Assembly (NCBI RefSeq): GCF_000758585.1
Contig: NZ_CP009281.1
Coordinates: forward strand, 3,286,001 to 3,350,000
Source of the DNA: Paenibacillus sp. FSL R5-0345
GTDB lineage: Bacteria > Bacillota > Bacilli > Paenibacillales > Paenibacillaceae
Reading direction: 5' to 3'
DNA length: 64,000 nucleotides
Both the position numbers and the translations under genes were made by a program. The stretch's first letter is position 1; every line of letters begins with the position of its first letter. The notes under the pieces are model-generated. The model ran no database searches, was not told the origin of the DNA, and saw only the letters and a list, made by a program, of their open reading frames with translations. This document shows, in pieces, positions 37,995 through 47,664 of the stretch.

Positions 37995-39248
37995 TCAGTC
38001 GGATAAAGGAAATGAGAGTATGAATTCAGTTCCTTCTCCTGATTTACTTTGTACAGTGACATCACCGTTCATCGAACGGATTAATTGGTATGAAAGCGTA
38101 AGGCCCAATCCCGTTCCTTTGCTTTTAGTTGAAAAATAAATGCTTCCTAGTCGCTCTATTTGCTCGCTGCTCATTCCAACCCCGTTATCAATTATTGTTA
38201 TTTTTGCATATTTGGATTGCCGCTCGATACGGATGTTTACATTACCTGTTGCCTGAACAGAGCAAGCTTCAATCGCATTTTTAATAAAATTAATGAATAG
38301 TTGTTTGATTTCAGTAGGATTTGCAGTTACAAATAGTTTATCTTCCAAATGTTGCACTTCCAAAGATACGTTATTCATGTTGGCGTAAGGCGTTATGATA
38401 TCTACGATCGAGTATATCTGCTGCACAAGTTCAATTTGCTCTACCATGGAATGATTTGGTTTAGCTATCGATAGATATTCCGAAAGAATAACTTCTGTAC
38501 GTTTAATCTCTTCGAGGCAAATATCAATATATTTTTGACTTTTTTCTTTAGTAATAGAATCATCCTTCAGTAATTTCAAGAATCCCATAACGGCTGTAAG
38601 CGGATTACGGACTTCATGGGCAAGAGAAGCTGCGACATGCGCAATTGTTTCCGATTTTTCACTCTGAAGATACCTCAGATACAATTCCTTGTCAGAAACT
38701 GCTTTATTAAAAAGGGAAATCAATATCCAAATTCCGAGGAAATTTTGTACTGGCATAACGAGGATGTTAAACTTTAAATGCTGTATCGTATATTGGTATT
38801 CTGTTGCAAACATGGTGCCGATTGGAATGATGGAAAAGCTTATCCCTGCAATAAATGTAATAAGTTTTCGGTATTCAGAACGACGACGGTAAAGACTGGA
38901 TAACAAGGCAGATAAGGTGAAAGTAATAGAGAGAATTATAATCGCTGAAAATAATCCCTGTCCACCAATAATCAGGCGGTATAATAAAAATTCTATGAGA
39001 AGAAAAACTCCAGTAGTTATGCCTCCATACACCATTCCGAAAAACATGATCACGTATCGAATGTCGAATATGATGCCAACTTGTACAGTAGCTGGAAAAG
39101 TCATCGACATAAAAAGACAGATCATACAAGTGATCGTGATAAATTGTTTTGAGTAGTTTTCGGCTTTATCACGATAGTAAATGGTATACAGGACAAAAGG
39201 GGTTAGGGCAAACAATAATTGCAGCAAAATATCTTTTACATCCAGCAT
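37995..39248 (-). CDS. KinB-like sensor histidine kinase
   Basis: The N-terminal ~185 residues hold about six membrane segments with almost no extracellular domain, as in KinB and 5TM-type sensors. The dimerisation domain has the phospho-acceptor His211 in AHEVRNPLTAVMGFLKLL. The HATPase follows (NFIKNAIEAC, DNGVGMSSEQIERLG, STKSKGTGLGLTLSYQL). At 417 residues it matches sporulation kinases such as B. subtilis KinB. No response regulator is adjacent; KinB-type kinases feed the Spo0F/Spo0A phosphorelay. GGAGGG precedes ATG 39248. The sporulation role is inferred from architecture only. Confidence 0.82.
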   Translation of the reverse strand: MLDVKDILLQLLFALTPFVLYTIYYRDKAENYSKQFITITCMICLFMSMTFPATVQVGIIFDIRYVIMFFGMVYGGITTGVFLLIEFLLYRLIIGGQGLFSAIIILSITFTLSALLSSLYRRRSEYRKLITFIAGISFSIIPIGTMFATEYQYTIQHLKFNILVMPVQNFLGIWILISLFNKAVSDKELYLRYLQSEKSETIAHVAASLAHEVRNPLTAVMGFLKLLKDDSITKEKSQKYIDICLEEIKRTEVILSEYLSIAKPNHSMVEQIELVQQIYSIVDIITPYANMNNVSLEVQHLEDKLFVTANPTEIKQLFINFIKNAIEACSVQATGNVNIRIERQSKYAKITIIDNGVGMSSEQIERLGSIYFSTKSKGTGLGLTLSYQLIRSMNGDVTVQSKSGEGTEFILSFPLSD

Positions 39249-39760
39249 ATTAGCCCTCCAACCCAGTCTAAAAAGAATTTAATATACTGTTATTCGTTAT
39301 AACTATGAATTCCTCCTTCTGAAAAGCTGGTTCATTAAGGATACGAATACGTTAAGATAGATTTTCTGCCAGTCGAACCTAGTAACCAACCCATTATGTT
39401 GTATATTTATTGGTGGTTATTGGATGCTGATTTAACATGGGAGACATTATCATGACAAAAACAAGTTTTTTTGGACCCTTAATTTCAATTGCTATACCAT
39501 AAAAAATATTAAGATTCTTATCGCTCTCATTTACTTCTCTTGCTCTGATGTTCACTTTACCTGGGATATCGACACCATACTTTTTACTTCCTGCAACTAA
39601 TCTACCTGGTATATCAGCGCAGTTAAGTATGTTGTTAGCAAGTGTTTGGTTATGGGAGAGATATGGAGACTTAGTTGGTGGATATATCATTTTCTATTAT
39701 TGGCTTCGATGATTGTAATGATTGTCGGATTGGTGAAGCAGTATGCCGTAAGAGGGACGC
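39249..39760. other. Gene-poor stretch with faint coding remnants
   Basis: The kinase promoter must lie at the left end. Near 39690-39770 one plus-strand frame reads a membrane-helix-like HFLLLASMIVMIVGLVKQYAV, which looks like part of a decayed membrane protein. It has no start and shifts frame. Nothing else is recognisable. Confidence 0.4.
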
Positions 39761-39916
39761 TTGAAAAAGGCTTTGCGTGCATTATTTACAAATGATCCAT
39801 TTGAACGAATCACGAATAATACCGCACCAAGTGTAAAAGCACTTATCATTGCGATAGAGAAGAAAGATACAAATACCGTAGGACATATAAGTAAGAGGCT
39901 GATGAACCATCTTTAA
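39761..39916 (+). pseudogene. Fragment resembling the start of an HD-GYP domain
   Basis: The frame reads LKKALRALFTNDPFERITNN, then APSVKALIIAIEKKDTNTVGHISKRL and a stop. The pattern of an alanine-rich helix followed by D-x-x-T-x-G-H is the beginning of HD-GYP phosphodiesterase domains (usually AIEARDPYTxGHS). The catalytic core is missing. I regard it as a leftover from a deletion, with modest confidence. Confidence 0.4.
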
Positions 39917-39939
39917 TCATCAAAGTTGTTCATCAGCCT
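39896..39939 (-). terminator. Terminator-like hairpin of the ger operon
   Basis: AGGCTGATGAAC pairs perfectly with GTTCATCAGCCT (39896-39907, 39928-39939), 22 bases beyond the gerC stop. The T run on the minus strand is poor. Confidence 0.65.
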
Positions 39940-39960
39940 GAACTTGATCCGTCATCAAGT

Positions 39961-41100
39961 TTACTGAATCTTAGATATACCTCCACTATTAAGATTCACA
40001 CTGATACTGATCTTGTCGATACTGTTTGAGTCGAGCGGTATAATTCCCTTATCATTTAATTTCTTCCATTCCTTCGGAAGTTCGCGATAGAAAATGCCTG
40101 AGAGTCCATATACATCGGCATTAATTTCTAATCCTTTTAAGTAAGTTTCCCTGATCTGGTTATCAATTTCTTTTATAGCTTTAAGTTCAAGCGCACTCCT
40201 AGTAAGGTTGGGGTTTAACTCTGGAAGCGTGCCCTGCATAGACACTTTTATATCAAAGGCAGGCTTGCCATTCTTCATCTTAGGATGAATAGAGAATTTG
40301 ATTTTGCTCATTACGATCACAGCAAGTACTTTTTTTTCATCTTTGATAACTAGTGGCGTTCGTTGTGTCTTTTTTTCAAACCACCGAATGCCTAAAACAT
40401 CCTTACTCTTTAGATGGCCACGATATTGCTGATTTTGCAGAAAACAGATCCCCGTCATACTAACGTTAGGAGAGGGCACTTTATTACTGGTCCAATCTGG
40501 CACGATTTCAAGAAATGGTAATTGAACCGTATCAGCTTCCTCCTTCCATTTCCAAATGAACTTGTACAGATATAATGGTGCGATAATTGAGCTTTGTTCA
40601 AAGGTTCGCATGGGACTGTTAAGCTGTGAGTATATCACCGATAAATCGCTGATCGACGCAGTATTTAATACTTTTTCTATAGGTTCTTTGGTCGCCATCG
40701 TCCATACAGTATAACGAAACTCATAATATCGATCCCACACGTCCAATACTTGATTGACAACACTTTCCTTCTTTAACGCCGCTTCACTAAATACGATTGT
40801 TTTTACATTGCTCCAGACGATTCTTTGCGGACTAGAAGCATACAAATTAAATATCGCGTTATCAAACGAATCACCCTCTGCTTTTCCAGTGAAGGTTTTC
40901 TGTTCTTGCGTCTGCCCCGCCTCTTTTTTCGCAATGCCACTAAAGTTAACCATTTGAATGTAAATAACGACTTTGTTATCTACATAATCGACGCCTACTG
41001 TGTTCACATAGATCATATGCTCAATTTCCTTTGATCCCCAACAACCCGTTAGAAGTGTGGAGAGCAGGGGGATGACAAGAATGCATCGGATTAATTTCAT
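39961..41100 (-). CDS. gerC: Spore germination lipoprotein, Ger(x)C family
   Basis: I start it at ATG 41100, whose A is also the last base of the gerA stop (TAATG); a longer frame upstream lies inside gerA. The signal ends in lipobox LLTGCWG, followed by KEIEHMIYVNTVGVDYVDNKVVIYIQMVNF, the usual start of GerAC proteins. The C-terminal region has the germination-specific domain (KIDNQIRETYLKGLEINADVYGLSGIFYRELPKEWKKL) seen at the end of the family. The lipoprotein is the third component of a germinant receptor in the spore inner membrane. The symbol is generic, because the receptor's ligand is unknown. Confidence 0.9.
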   Translation of the reverse strand: MKLIRCILVIPLLSTLLTGCWGSKEIEHMIYVNTVGVDYVDNKVVIYIQMVNFSGIAKKEAGQTQEQKTFTGKAEGDSFDNAIFNLYASSPQRIVWSNVKTIVFSEAALKKESVVNQVLDVWDRYYEFRYTVWTMATKEPIEKVLNTASISDLSVIYSQLNSPMRTFEQSSIIAPLYLYKFIWKWKEEADTVQLPFLEIVPDWTSNKVPSPNVSMTGICFLQNQQYRGHLKSKDVLGIRWFEKKTQRTPLVIKDEKKVLAVIVMSKIKFSIHPKMKNGKPAFDIKVSMQGTLPELNPNLTRSALELKAIKEIDNQIRETYLKGLEINADVYGLSGIFYRELPKEWKKLNDKGIIPLDSNSIDKISISVNLNSGGISKIQ

Positions 41101-42548
41101 TATCGATCTCGTCCTTTTTTTGTCGCAGTGTTCGTGAACTTTACCTTGCCCCAAGGCATTCGGAAAATAACCTTATAAAATTCCTTCCAGTGTGGCGGGG
41201 ATAGAGGGGATAGATAGTAGGTGCCGAAAGAACGTAGATTGACCATAAAGAGAATCAGTGCCAGAAGACATATCATCGTACCAAATAACCCGAGAAAACC
41301 ACTAAATAAGAGTACGACAATTCTTAACAAGCTAACGATGCCAACTAGTGTCTGATTCACTAAAGTAAAGGTAGCCAGCACAGAAATTGCTATAACGACA
41401 ATCGTACCTGCACCTGCAATACCCGCACTAATGGCAGCCTGACCGATGATCAAACCTCCTACAACCGACAAGGTCTGACCGTAAGCGGTAGGTAATCTCA
41501 TCCCAGCTTCGCGAAAAATCTCGAATAAAATGAGCATCACAATCGCTTCAAGGGGAACCGGAAGAGGGACCCCCTGTCTTGAATTCACTAACGTTGCAAG
41601 CAGTGTAAAGGGGATTTGATCTTGATGAAACGTACTGAGTGCGATCCAGAATCCCGGTAAAAATAGAGAAAGCATCACTCCGAGTACTCGTAACAATCTT
41701 GTGAAAGCAACAAAAATGTTTACCATATGAGCATCTTCCGACGTATTCAACAAAAAGCTAAAACTCACTGGCGCCATAATTACTGTGGGGGAACCATTGG
41801 TCATCAGGACAAATTTTCCATGAAGCAATGAATTTACTGCATAATCAGGTCTGCCCGTATATGAGAATAATGGAAATAACGAAAATCCAGTCAGACATTC
41901 TTCAAGCTGAGTGCTGCCCACAAGTCCCTTGATTTGAATGCTGTTCAGTCTTGTCTTAATCTCTTGTAGAACATGAGGTTCAATCGTCTCTTTGAGATAT
42001 AGAAGATGAACTTCAGTGGATGTTTGAGTTCCAATCGTGAATTTTTCTACCGCCAACAATTCAGTCTTGAGTCTTTTTCGAATAAGGGCAATATTGGTAA
42101 ATGATTCTTCCGTAAAACCATCCTTAGGACCTCTTGTGGACACTTCTGTATTTGGTTCTTCCGGTTGCCGTTTAGGAGGATCAGCCAATTTCACAACATA
42201 GGATCGATTCGATGGCGTAAATAGAAGGAACAGATCACCGCTCAGCACAGTGTTTATCATTGATTTTTCAATCTCATTGGATGGAAGGGGTGACATGTGA
42301 AACGGAACCTTTTGCTCAAGATCAAGTTCATGCGATGTAAGGATAGATTCCGGGATCTTTTTTAATTCGGGTATGAGGGATTGTTCCACTTTGATTTCGT
42401 CGCATAATCCCTGGCAATAAACGAGTTGAACAGCATAATCCGGGTCCGATAAAGAGATCGTCAATTTTTTAATGTCTGAGCTTGAATCAAAAATCCGTGT
42501 GATCATATCCTCGAATGTATTGGATTCCTGTTGCTTAATCTCTTTCAC
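41100..42548 (-). CDS. gerA: Spore germination protein, GerA family (receptor A subunit)
   Basis: The start is GTG 42548, behind AAAGGGGAAA and overlapping the gerB stop by four bases (GTGA); an open ATG further upstream lies within gerB. The 482-residue protein has a hydrophilic N-terminal domain (~1-240), then about five membrane segments. The family landmarks PLPVPLEAIVMLILFEIFREAGMRLPTAYGQTLSVVGGLIIGQAA and FPLFSYTGRPD are clear. The A subunit forms the oligomeric channel of nutrient receptors. It is encoded between the B and C subunits in a tightly coupled operon. Confidence 0.92.
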   Translation of the reverse strand: MKEIKQQESNTFEDMITRIFDSSSDIKKLTISLSDPDYAVQLVYCQGLCDEIKVEQSLIPELKKIPESILTSHELDLEQKVPFHMSPLPSNEIEKSMINTVLSGDLFLLFTPSNRSYVVKLADPPKRQPEEPNTEVSTRGPKDGFTEESFTNIALIRKRLKTELLAVEKFTIGTQTSTEVHLLYLKETIEPHVLQEIKTRLNSIQIKGLVGSTQLEECLTGFSLFPLFSYTGRPDYAVNSLLHGKFVLMTNGSPTVIMAPVSFSFLLNTSEDAHMVNIFVAFTRLLRVLGVMLSLFLPGFWIALSTFHQDQIPFTLLATLVNSRQGVPLPVPLEAIVMLILFEIFREAGMRLPTAYGQTLSVVGGLIIGQAAISAGIAGAGTIVVIAISVLATFTLVNQTLVGIVSLLRIVVLLFSGFLGLFGTMICLLALILFMVNLRSFGTYYLSPLSPPHWKEFYKVIFRMPWGKVKFTNTATKKGRDR

Positions 42549-43639
42549 GATGTTACTTTCCCCTTTCGCTGAGCCAAGCTGATCAAGGCTGCAATAATTA
42601 CAGAAAAAGCAAGCCCCCCCCATAAAGAGAAGGGAAGTACATAGTTAGACAATATGTTCAGAAATAACTGGTCACTGAAAGGAATGGCTGTGAACACTAG
42701 AATTGATGCGAAAATGCTGCCAAGTACCAACATTTTTACTTTTCTGCTTTGAATTTGGAATATATCAAGGATAAGAAACATGGATAGGGAAATCCTCAGA
42801 AAAGCTCCACTGAACCACTGATAAACGCTAAAAAAGTCTAGATGCTCAATGTATCGTCCAATCGTTAGTAATCTCCATTCTTCATAAGCTGGAAATCTGA
42901 GTTTATCAGCTTCATCCGGACCAAATTCAACGATTGCACCAATAACCGGTCCCATGGTCAGTCCTAAGAGAAGGAGAAGCATGACCATATAGGATAGATA
43001 TGATATTCGTGATTTAATGTGGTGTTGCAGAAAGAAAAGCATAATAACTTCAACAAAGCCTGCTCCTACATACATAGTTCCATTCCAAACTGGCCGCATG
43101 CCATTTTCAAGTATCGGTTTTAATAAGGAATAATCTTTATGCGGTATGTTAGAGAACATTATAAAAAAGCCCAATATAATCACAAAAGGCAGCAATACAG
43201 CAGCGGTATTCGCGAGGGAATGAATACCTAAATATGCATTGATTACAGAAATCAATAGCAATATGAAAGCGAGTATCAGGATGGGTGTCTCTGGAGAGAA
43301 AGTGAGATGCACCCAGTAGATAGTATCTCTGGTTGTAAGCATACATATTATAAACAAATATATACAAGCGACTACTGCAAGCGTTCGACCCACAATGGGA
43401 TGGTAAGCTTTGGAAAGCCACGCGAAAAGATGCTGCTTTTTGATTTTGGAGCTAGAAATGTGGAGGATAAAAATCCAAACTAACGCACATACAGCCGCAA
43501 GCAGAACTGAAATCCATGCGTCACGTTTTGCCGCGTCCAATAAGATGGGAATGATAATGACATGATTTAGAAGGCCTGTACTCAGCATAATAATCATGAT
43601 GGATTGAATAAACGAAATATTTGTTTTTATTGTTCTCAT
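42545..43639 (-). CDS. gerB: Spore germination permease, GerB family (receptor B subunit)
   Basis: The 364-residue protein has ten hydrophobic segments and belongs to the endospore-germination branch of the APC transporter superfamily. This subunit binds the nutrient germinant in well-studied receptors. The start region is odd: AGGAGG directly touches ATG 43639 with no spacer, which should make poor initiation. No other ATG lies nearby in frame before residue 15. The operon order here is B-A-C, whereas the classic gerA operon is A-B-C. It is the first gene of the operon. Confidence 0.9.
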   Translation of the reverse strand: MRTIKTNISFIQSIMIIMLSTGLLNHVIIIPILLDAAKRDAWISVLLAAVCALVWIFILHISSSKIKKQHLFAWLSKAYHPIVGRTLAVVACIYLFIICMLTTRDTIYWVHLTFSPETPILILAFILLLISVINAYLGIHSLANTAAVLLPFVIILGFFIMFSNIPHKDYSLLKPILENGMRPVWNGTMYVGAGFVEVIMLFFLQHHIKSRISYLSYMVMLLLLLGLTMGPVIGAIVEFGPDEADKLRFPAYEEWRLLTIGRYIEHLDFFSVYQWFSGAFLRISLSMFLILDIFQIQSRKVKMLVLGSIFASILVFTAIPFSDQLFLNILSNYVLPFSLWGGLAFSVIIAALISLAQRKGKVTS

Positions 43640-43791
43640 CCTCCTAAATAAACCAGCTCATTCATCTACCTTATAATGCCATTCTTGGAGATGATCTATA
43701 CTTCCATAGGTAACCTTCGGGATCTTTCAGGTATAGTGTACGATTTGGAGTAGGGGGTATTAGTTGTATATCTGACTTTTTGTGTTATCGT

Positions 43792-43841
43792 AAAAAACAT
43801 TCTGAGCTGTGCGGATATTCGCACAGCTCAGAATGTTTTTT
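43792..43841 (-). terminator. Long terminator hairpin of the second sugar-transport locus
   Basis: A 22-base-pair perfect stem (43792-43813 with 43820-43841) has a six-base loop. Read on the minus strand it ends in six T residues and begins at the stop codon of the binding-protein gene. Confidence 0.9.
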
Positions 43842-45590
43842 ATTTAGAACTCCATAAAGCAACACGATCCTGCACGTATTTGGTGTAGCCTTTTTCCATT
43901 TTTTCTACTCCGGCTTTCTCTAAGGCTGCCATGTAGTCGTCCCAGATTTTATCGAAATCTGCCGGTTTCGCTAAAATAGCTTCCGGAATACGTTTCCATG
44001 TAATATCTTTCATTTTGTTACCAAGAATGGAGACCTCATCCTCGCCTGGTAGCGCGATATTCCATGCTGCACCATAGGCTTTTTCAGTAAATTCTTCTTC
44101 TTTCGGGAATAAATCCTTCCATGTTGTTGCCTTGTAAGCAGCTAATGTCTCTTTTCAGCATCGCTATAGCCAAGTACTAGCTGTTCAGGGAAGTTTTTAG
44201 TGTAATAATTTCCGCTTGCATCTTTAGCGCCATCTCCATAATGAACCATCATATTCCAGTAGAAGCCAATTCCAGATTCCTTAGTGAAGGCTGTATTTTC
44301 ATTGTTAATACGCTCTTGCACCTCTGCTGGAACAACCCGTTTGCCGTTCTCCAGTACATAATGCTTACCTTCAATTCCCCAGTTATTTAAGATCTGTCCT
44401 TCGTCAGAAGCGAGAAAGTCTAGGAATTTAATAGTACGAATTGGGTCCGGGTTTGTGCTGGAGATCGAAATCCCATAACCGCCCATAAATCCAGTAGGCC
44501 AGAAGCTGGTTTCTTTAAAATCTTTTGTCAGCGTTACTGGATAGTGGCCATAGGTCTGATCGAATTTACCTGCCGTTTTCAGTGCTTGCTGAGCATCATT
44601 ATAATCCCAATCTTGGTCAATCAGTCCGAGAACTCGCCCGGTGGCTACTTTAGCTTTGTATTGGTCATACTTTTGCACGAAGCTCTCTTTGTCGAGCAAT
44701 CCGATGTCATTCATATGATTCAGCCAGCGGAAATACTCTTTCTCCTCCGGACGACGGAAGTGGTAGATCGCCTCATGGGTCTCTTGATCAATATAATATT
44801 CTCCGTCATCTGAACCACCTGTCGTAGCAACAGCAGGGTTAGTCACGGAAATGTACATATGCCAATCATCCGCATTAAGGGATACTCCAATGTTCTTATT
44901 ACCATTCTCATCAGTTGGATGTTTCTCCAGATAGGCTTTTATTACATTCTCATAATCGGTGACCGTTCTGATTTCAGGATATCCAGCTTCTTTCAAGACG
45001 CGATGCTGGAGCTCAAAACCACCGCCGGCTACGAATTTCTTCTCATCAACCGCTGCCCAGGTCGGAATAGCATAGATTGACTGGTCTTCATTCGTGTATT
45101 TTGCCCGAGCAAGGTTGTCACCCAGCACACGTTTAATATTAGGGGCATACTTGTCGATTAACTCGGTTAAATCGATGACTGCTCCAGCATCTACAAGTTT
45201 CCCAATATCAGCTTTGGCAGAGATGATATCCGGATAATCACCACCAGCAGCGATCAAGGCGATTTTTTGTTGTGGATCACCTACCGCAAATTCTGCATCG
45301 AGTGTGACGCCTGTTTTCTCTGTAATCACTTTACTGATATCGTCTTTCATGTTGTTCCAGTTCGGATTTGGATCTTCTGCGAAGAAGGAGAGTGTGAGCG
45401 GACTCAAATCTTCAGCTTGTGCAGTTGCTTCTGCGGTAGCCTCTGCAGTAGCACTAACTTCATTTGTTGATTTTGTTCCTTCGTTGTTATCTGCTGTTTT
45501 GTTGTTTGATCCACTACAACCCGCCAGCACACTAATCAGTAAAGTCAAGACCATCAATATCACATACGATTTTGCTTTCTTTCTTGTCAT
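43840..45590 (-). pseudogene. Sugar ABC substrate-binding lipoprotein (LplA-like), frameshifted near its end
   Basis: ATG 45590 lies behind GGGAGGG. The product starts with a lipoprotein signal (lipobox VLAGCSG) and an acidic/Ala linker, then a ~480-residue binding protein of LplA/YtcQ type. At about 44148 the main frame turns into ...DAEKRH and stops at 44142. Adding one base in the GAAAAGAG run restores a natural ending: TLAAYKATTWKDLFPKEEEF through WDDYMAALEKAG to VQDRVALWSSK, with a stop at 43840. About 100 residues are thus detached. It may be a true mutation or a sequencing error in the A run. Two permease genes and a YesM/YesN pair lie upstream in the same orientation. Confidence 0.85.
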
Positions 45591-45666
45591 GAATAGAAAC
45601 CCTCCCTTTTTTCTGGTTAAAAATGTAATGTGTATACAGGCGGAGCCTGTTGATACCATAAGCGTA

Positions 45667-46569
45667 CTAGCTTTTTACTGAGCCCAAAGTCATACCTTTG
45701 ACAAAGTAGCGCTGCAAAAATGGATAGACAATTAGGATTGGCACTGTGACTACGATTGTGATTGCCATTTTGACTGATTCCGGAGAAATTTGTGCCATAA
45801 CCTCGGTCATATTTCTTCCTCGGAAATTGTCCGCATTAGTTGTCGTACTCTGTATGACTTTCATTAACTCGAACTGCAGGGTAGTCAACGCATCCTTGGA
45901 ACCATTGTAAAGATACGTATCAATCCATGAATTCCATTGGCCAACGGCGATGAAGAGAGCGATGGTTGCCAGCGCAGGTTTGGTCAGCGGAAGAATAACC
46001 CGCCAATAAATCGTGAAGTCATTAGCCCCGTCCAGCTTAGCAGATTCCTGCAGCGCATAGGGTAAACCGTCGATAAAAGAACGGATGATAAATACATTAA
46101 ATGCGCTGACGAGACCTGGGAGGACATACACGCCAAAGGTTCCTATCATATGAAGATCTTTGATTAGGATGTAGCCAGGGATGAGACCACCTGAGACATA
46201 CATCGTAAGCGCTAGAAATGTAGAGACGAACTTTCGGGCTTGGAAGTCCACCCGACTCAGCGTGAAAGCCAACATAGAGGCACTAACCAACCCAAGAATC
46301 GTGCCAATCACCGTTCGCAAGATCGAGATTTTGAGTCCAGTCATCAGCCCAGAATAGGCAAAGATCGTCTCATAGTTCTTAAAAGTGAACACACGTGGAT
46401 AGATCGTAATTCCGCCCTTAATACTGTCTGTAGAGTCGTTAAAAGAAATCGCCAATACGTTTAGAAAAGGATATAGCGTAACTATGGTCACCACGGTAAT
46501 CGCTACATAGACAACTAAATCAAAGATGCGGTCCGACCAAGATACGGCGGCCAATTTTTTACTTAGCAT
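45667..46569 (-). CDS. Sugar ABC permease (LplC/YtcP type)
   Basis: The 300-residue protein has six membrane segments and the EAA loop (QESAKLDGANDFTIYWRVILPLTKPALATIALF). It ends in FLQRYFVKGMTLGSVKS, typical of LplC/YtcP subunits that work with large YesN-linked binding proteins. AGGAGG lies five bases before ATG 46569. It is nine bases downstream of the first permease gene, so the two are co-transcribed. Confidence 0.92.
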   Translation of the reverse strand: MLSKKLAAVSWSDRIFDLVVYVAITVVTIVTLYPFLNVLAISFNDSTDSIKGGITIYPRVFTFKNYETIFAYSGLMTGLKISILRTVIGTILGLVSASMLAFTLSRVDFQARKFVSTFLALTMYVSGGLIPGYILIKDLHMIGTFGVYVLPGLVSAFNVFIIRSFIDGLPYALQESAKLDGANDFTIYWRVILPLTKPALATIALFIAVGQWNSWIDTYLYNGSKDALTTLQFELMKVIQSTTTNADNFRGRNMTEVMAQISPESVKMAITIVVTVPILIVYPFLQRYFVKGMTLGSVKS

Positions 46570-46578
46570 AAGGGCCTC

Positions 46579-47535
46579 CTATATGATGCTTTCCTTAGTT
46601 ATTTTTTTGAATATCCCGTTGGCGGCAAACAGCAGAATCACACTCACCACAGAATTGAAAATATTAATGGCTGTACCGAAGGAGAACCGACCCATACCGA
46701 GACCGTAGTTCAGTGCGTACAGATCCAGCGTCTGAGAGTAATCGCGCACTAGATTGTTGCCGAGCAGGAATTGCTTCTCGAATCCGATACTAATTAAATG
46801 CCCGATGGAAATGATGAGCAGAATAATGATCGTTGTCTGAATCCCTGGAAGTGTAATGTTACGAACTTGCTGCAAGCGACTTGCACCATCTACCCTCGCT
46901 GCTTCATAAAGCTCTGGACCTATGCCTGATATGGCTGCCAGATAAATGATTGTGTTCCAGCCTGTTTCCTTCCAAACATCCGAAGCCGTGACAATTCCCC
47001 AGAAAAAATGACCTTTAGCCATGAATTGTATGGGTTCACTGATTAAATGAAGACTTAGTAGGAGATCGTTTACCGCACCATTATCGGTAGAGAGCATCTT
47101 GGTAATAATCCCTGCAGCAACCACCCAAGATACGAAGTGGGGGAGATAGGAGACTGTCTGCACAAATCGTTTCAGCAATTGCAGCCGTAGCTCGTTCAGA
47201 AGAATGGCAAATATAATGGGAATGATAAATCCCGCCAACAGGCCCATAATGCTCATAGCGAGCGTATTACGAAGTGCATTAAAGAATTGATCATCCTGGA
47301 ATAGCTCCCTGAAGTACTGCAAACCGACCCATTTCTGCTCGAAAAAGGATTTACCGGGCTTGTATTTCTGAAAAGCCATTGTCCATCCCCATAAAGGTAA
47401 ATAATTAAATACAAATGCCCAGAGTACAAATGGGATGGCCATCATATAGAGGTATTTCTGCTGTAAAAAAGTTGGCCAAAAGCGAGAAGCTGGCTTTTTC
47501 GACTCCGGTTGTATTTTCGAGGTAATCGCTTTCAT
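46579..47535 (-). CDS. Sugar ABC permease (LplB/YteP type)
   Basis: The 318-residue protein has six membrane segments and the motif FNYLPLWGWTMAFQKYKPGKSF, diagnostic of LplB/YteP permeases. The EAA loop is EAARVDGASRLQQVRNITLPGIQTTIIILLII. AAGGAGGG precedes ATG 47535. It starts a transport unit separated from the regulator gene by 129 bases, which contain a candidate cre site. The transported sugar is unknown; related systems carry complex plant oligosaccharides. Confidence 0.92.
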   Translation of the reverse strand: MKAITSKIQPESKKPASRFWPTFLQQKYLYMMAIPFVLWAFVFNYLPLWGWTMAFQKYKPGKSFFEQKWVGLQYFRELFQDDQFFNALRNTLAMSIMGLLAGFIIPIIFAILLNELRLQLLKRFVQTVSYLPHFVSWVVAAGIITKMLSTDNGAVNDLLLSLHLISEPIQFMAKGHFFWGIVTASDVWKETGWNTIIYLAAISGIGPELYEAARVDGASRLQQVRNITLPGIQTTIIILLIISIGHLISIGFEKQFLLGNNLVRDYSQTLDLYALNYGLGMGRFSFGTAINIFNSVVSVILLFAANGIFKKITKESII

Positions 47536-47633
47536 TTATGTCCCTCCTTAGATATGCCACTATCATAATCTACAGAATGTAAAGGAAACACCCGAAAATT
47601 TTATATAAAAAACAGGGAGAAATCCGTCATTTT

Positions 47634-47647
47634 CGTAAGCGCTTTCT
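47634..47647 (-). promoter_or_regulatory. Candidate cre site upstream of the LplB-type permease gene
   Basis: Read on the minus strand, AGAAAGCGCTTACG matches the CcpA cre consensus TGNAANCGNTNNCA at all but its two outer positions. It lies 99 bases upstream of the permease start. Confidence 0.5.
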
Positions 47648-47664
47648 GAAAGAGAAAACTGATA

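Noticed and set aside
39394-39690. A 98-codon minus-strand frame in the gap before the HD-GYP-like fragment
   Set aside because: No ribosome binding site and no recognisable domain. The region appears to be decayed sequence, so I describe it only as a gene-poor stretch.
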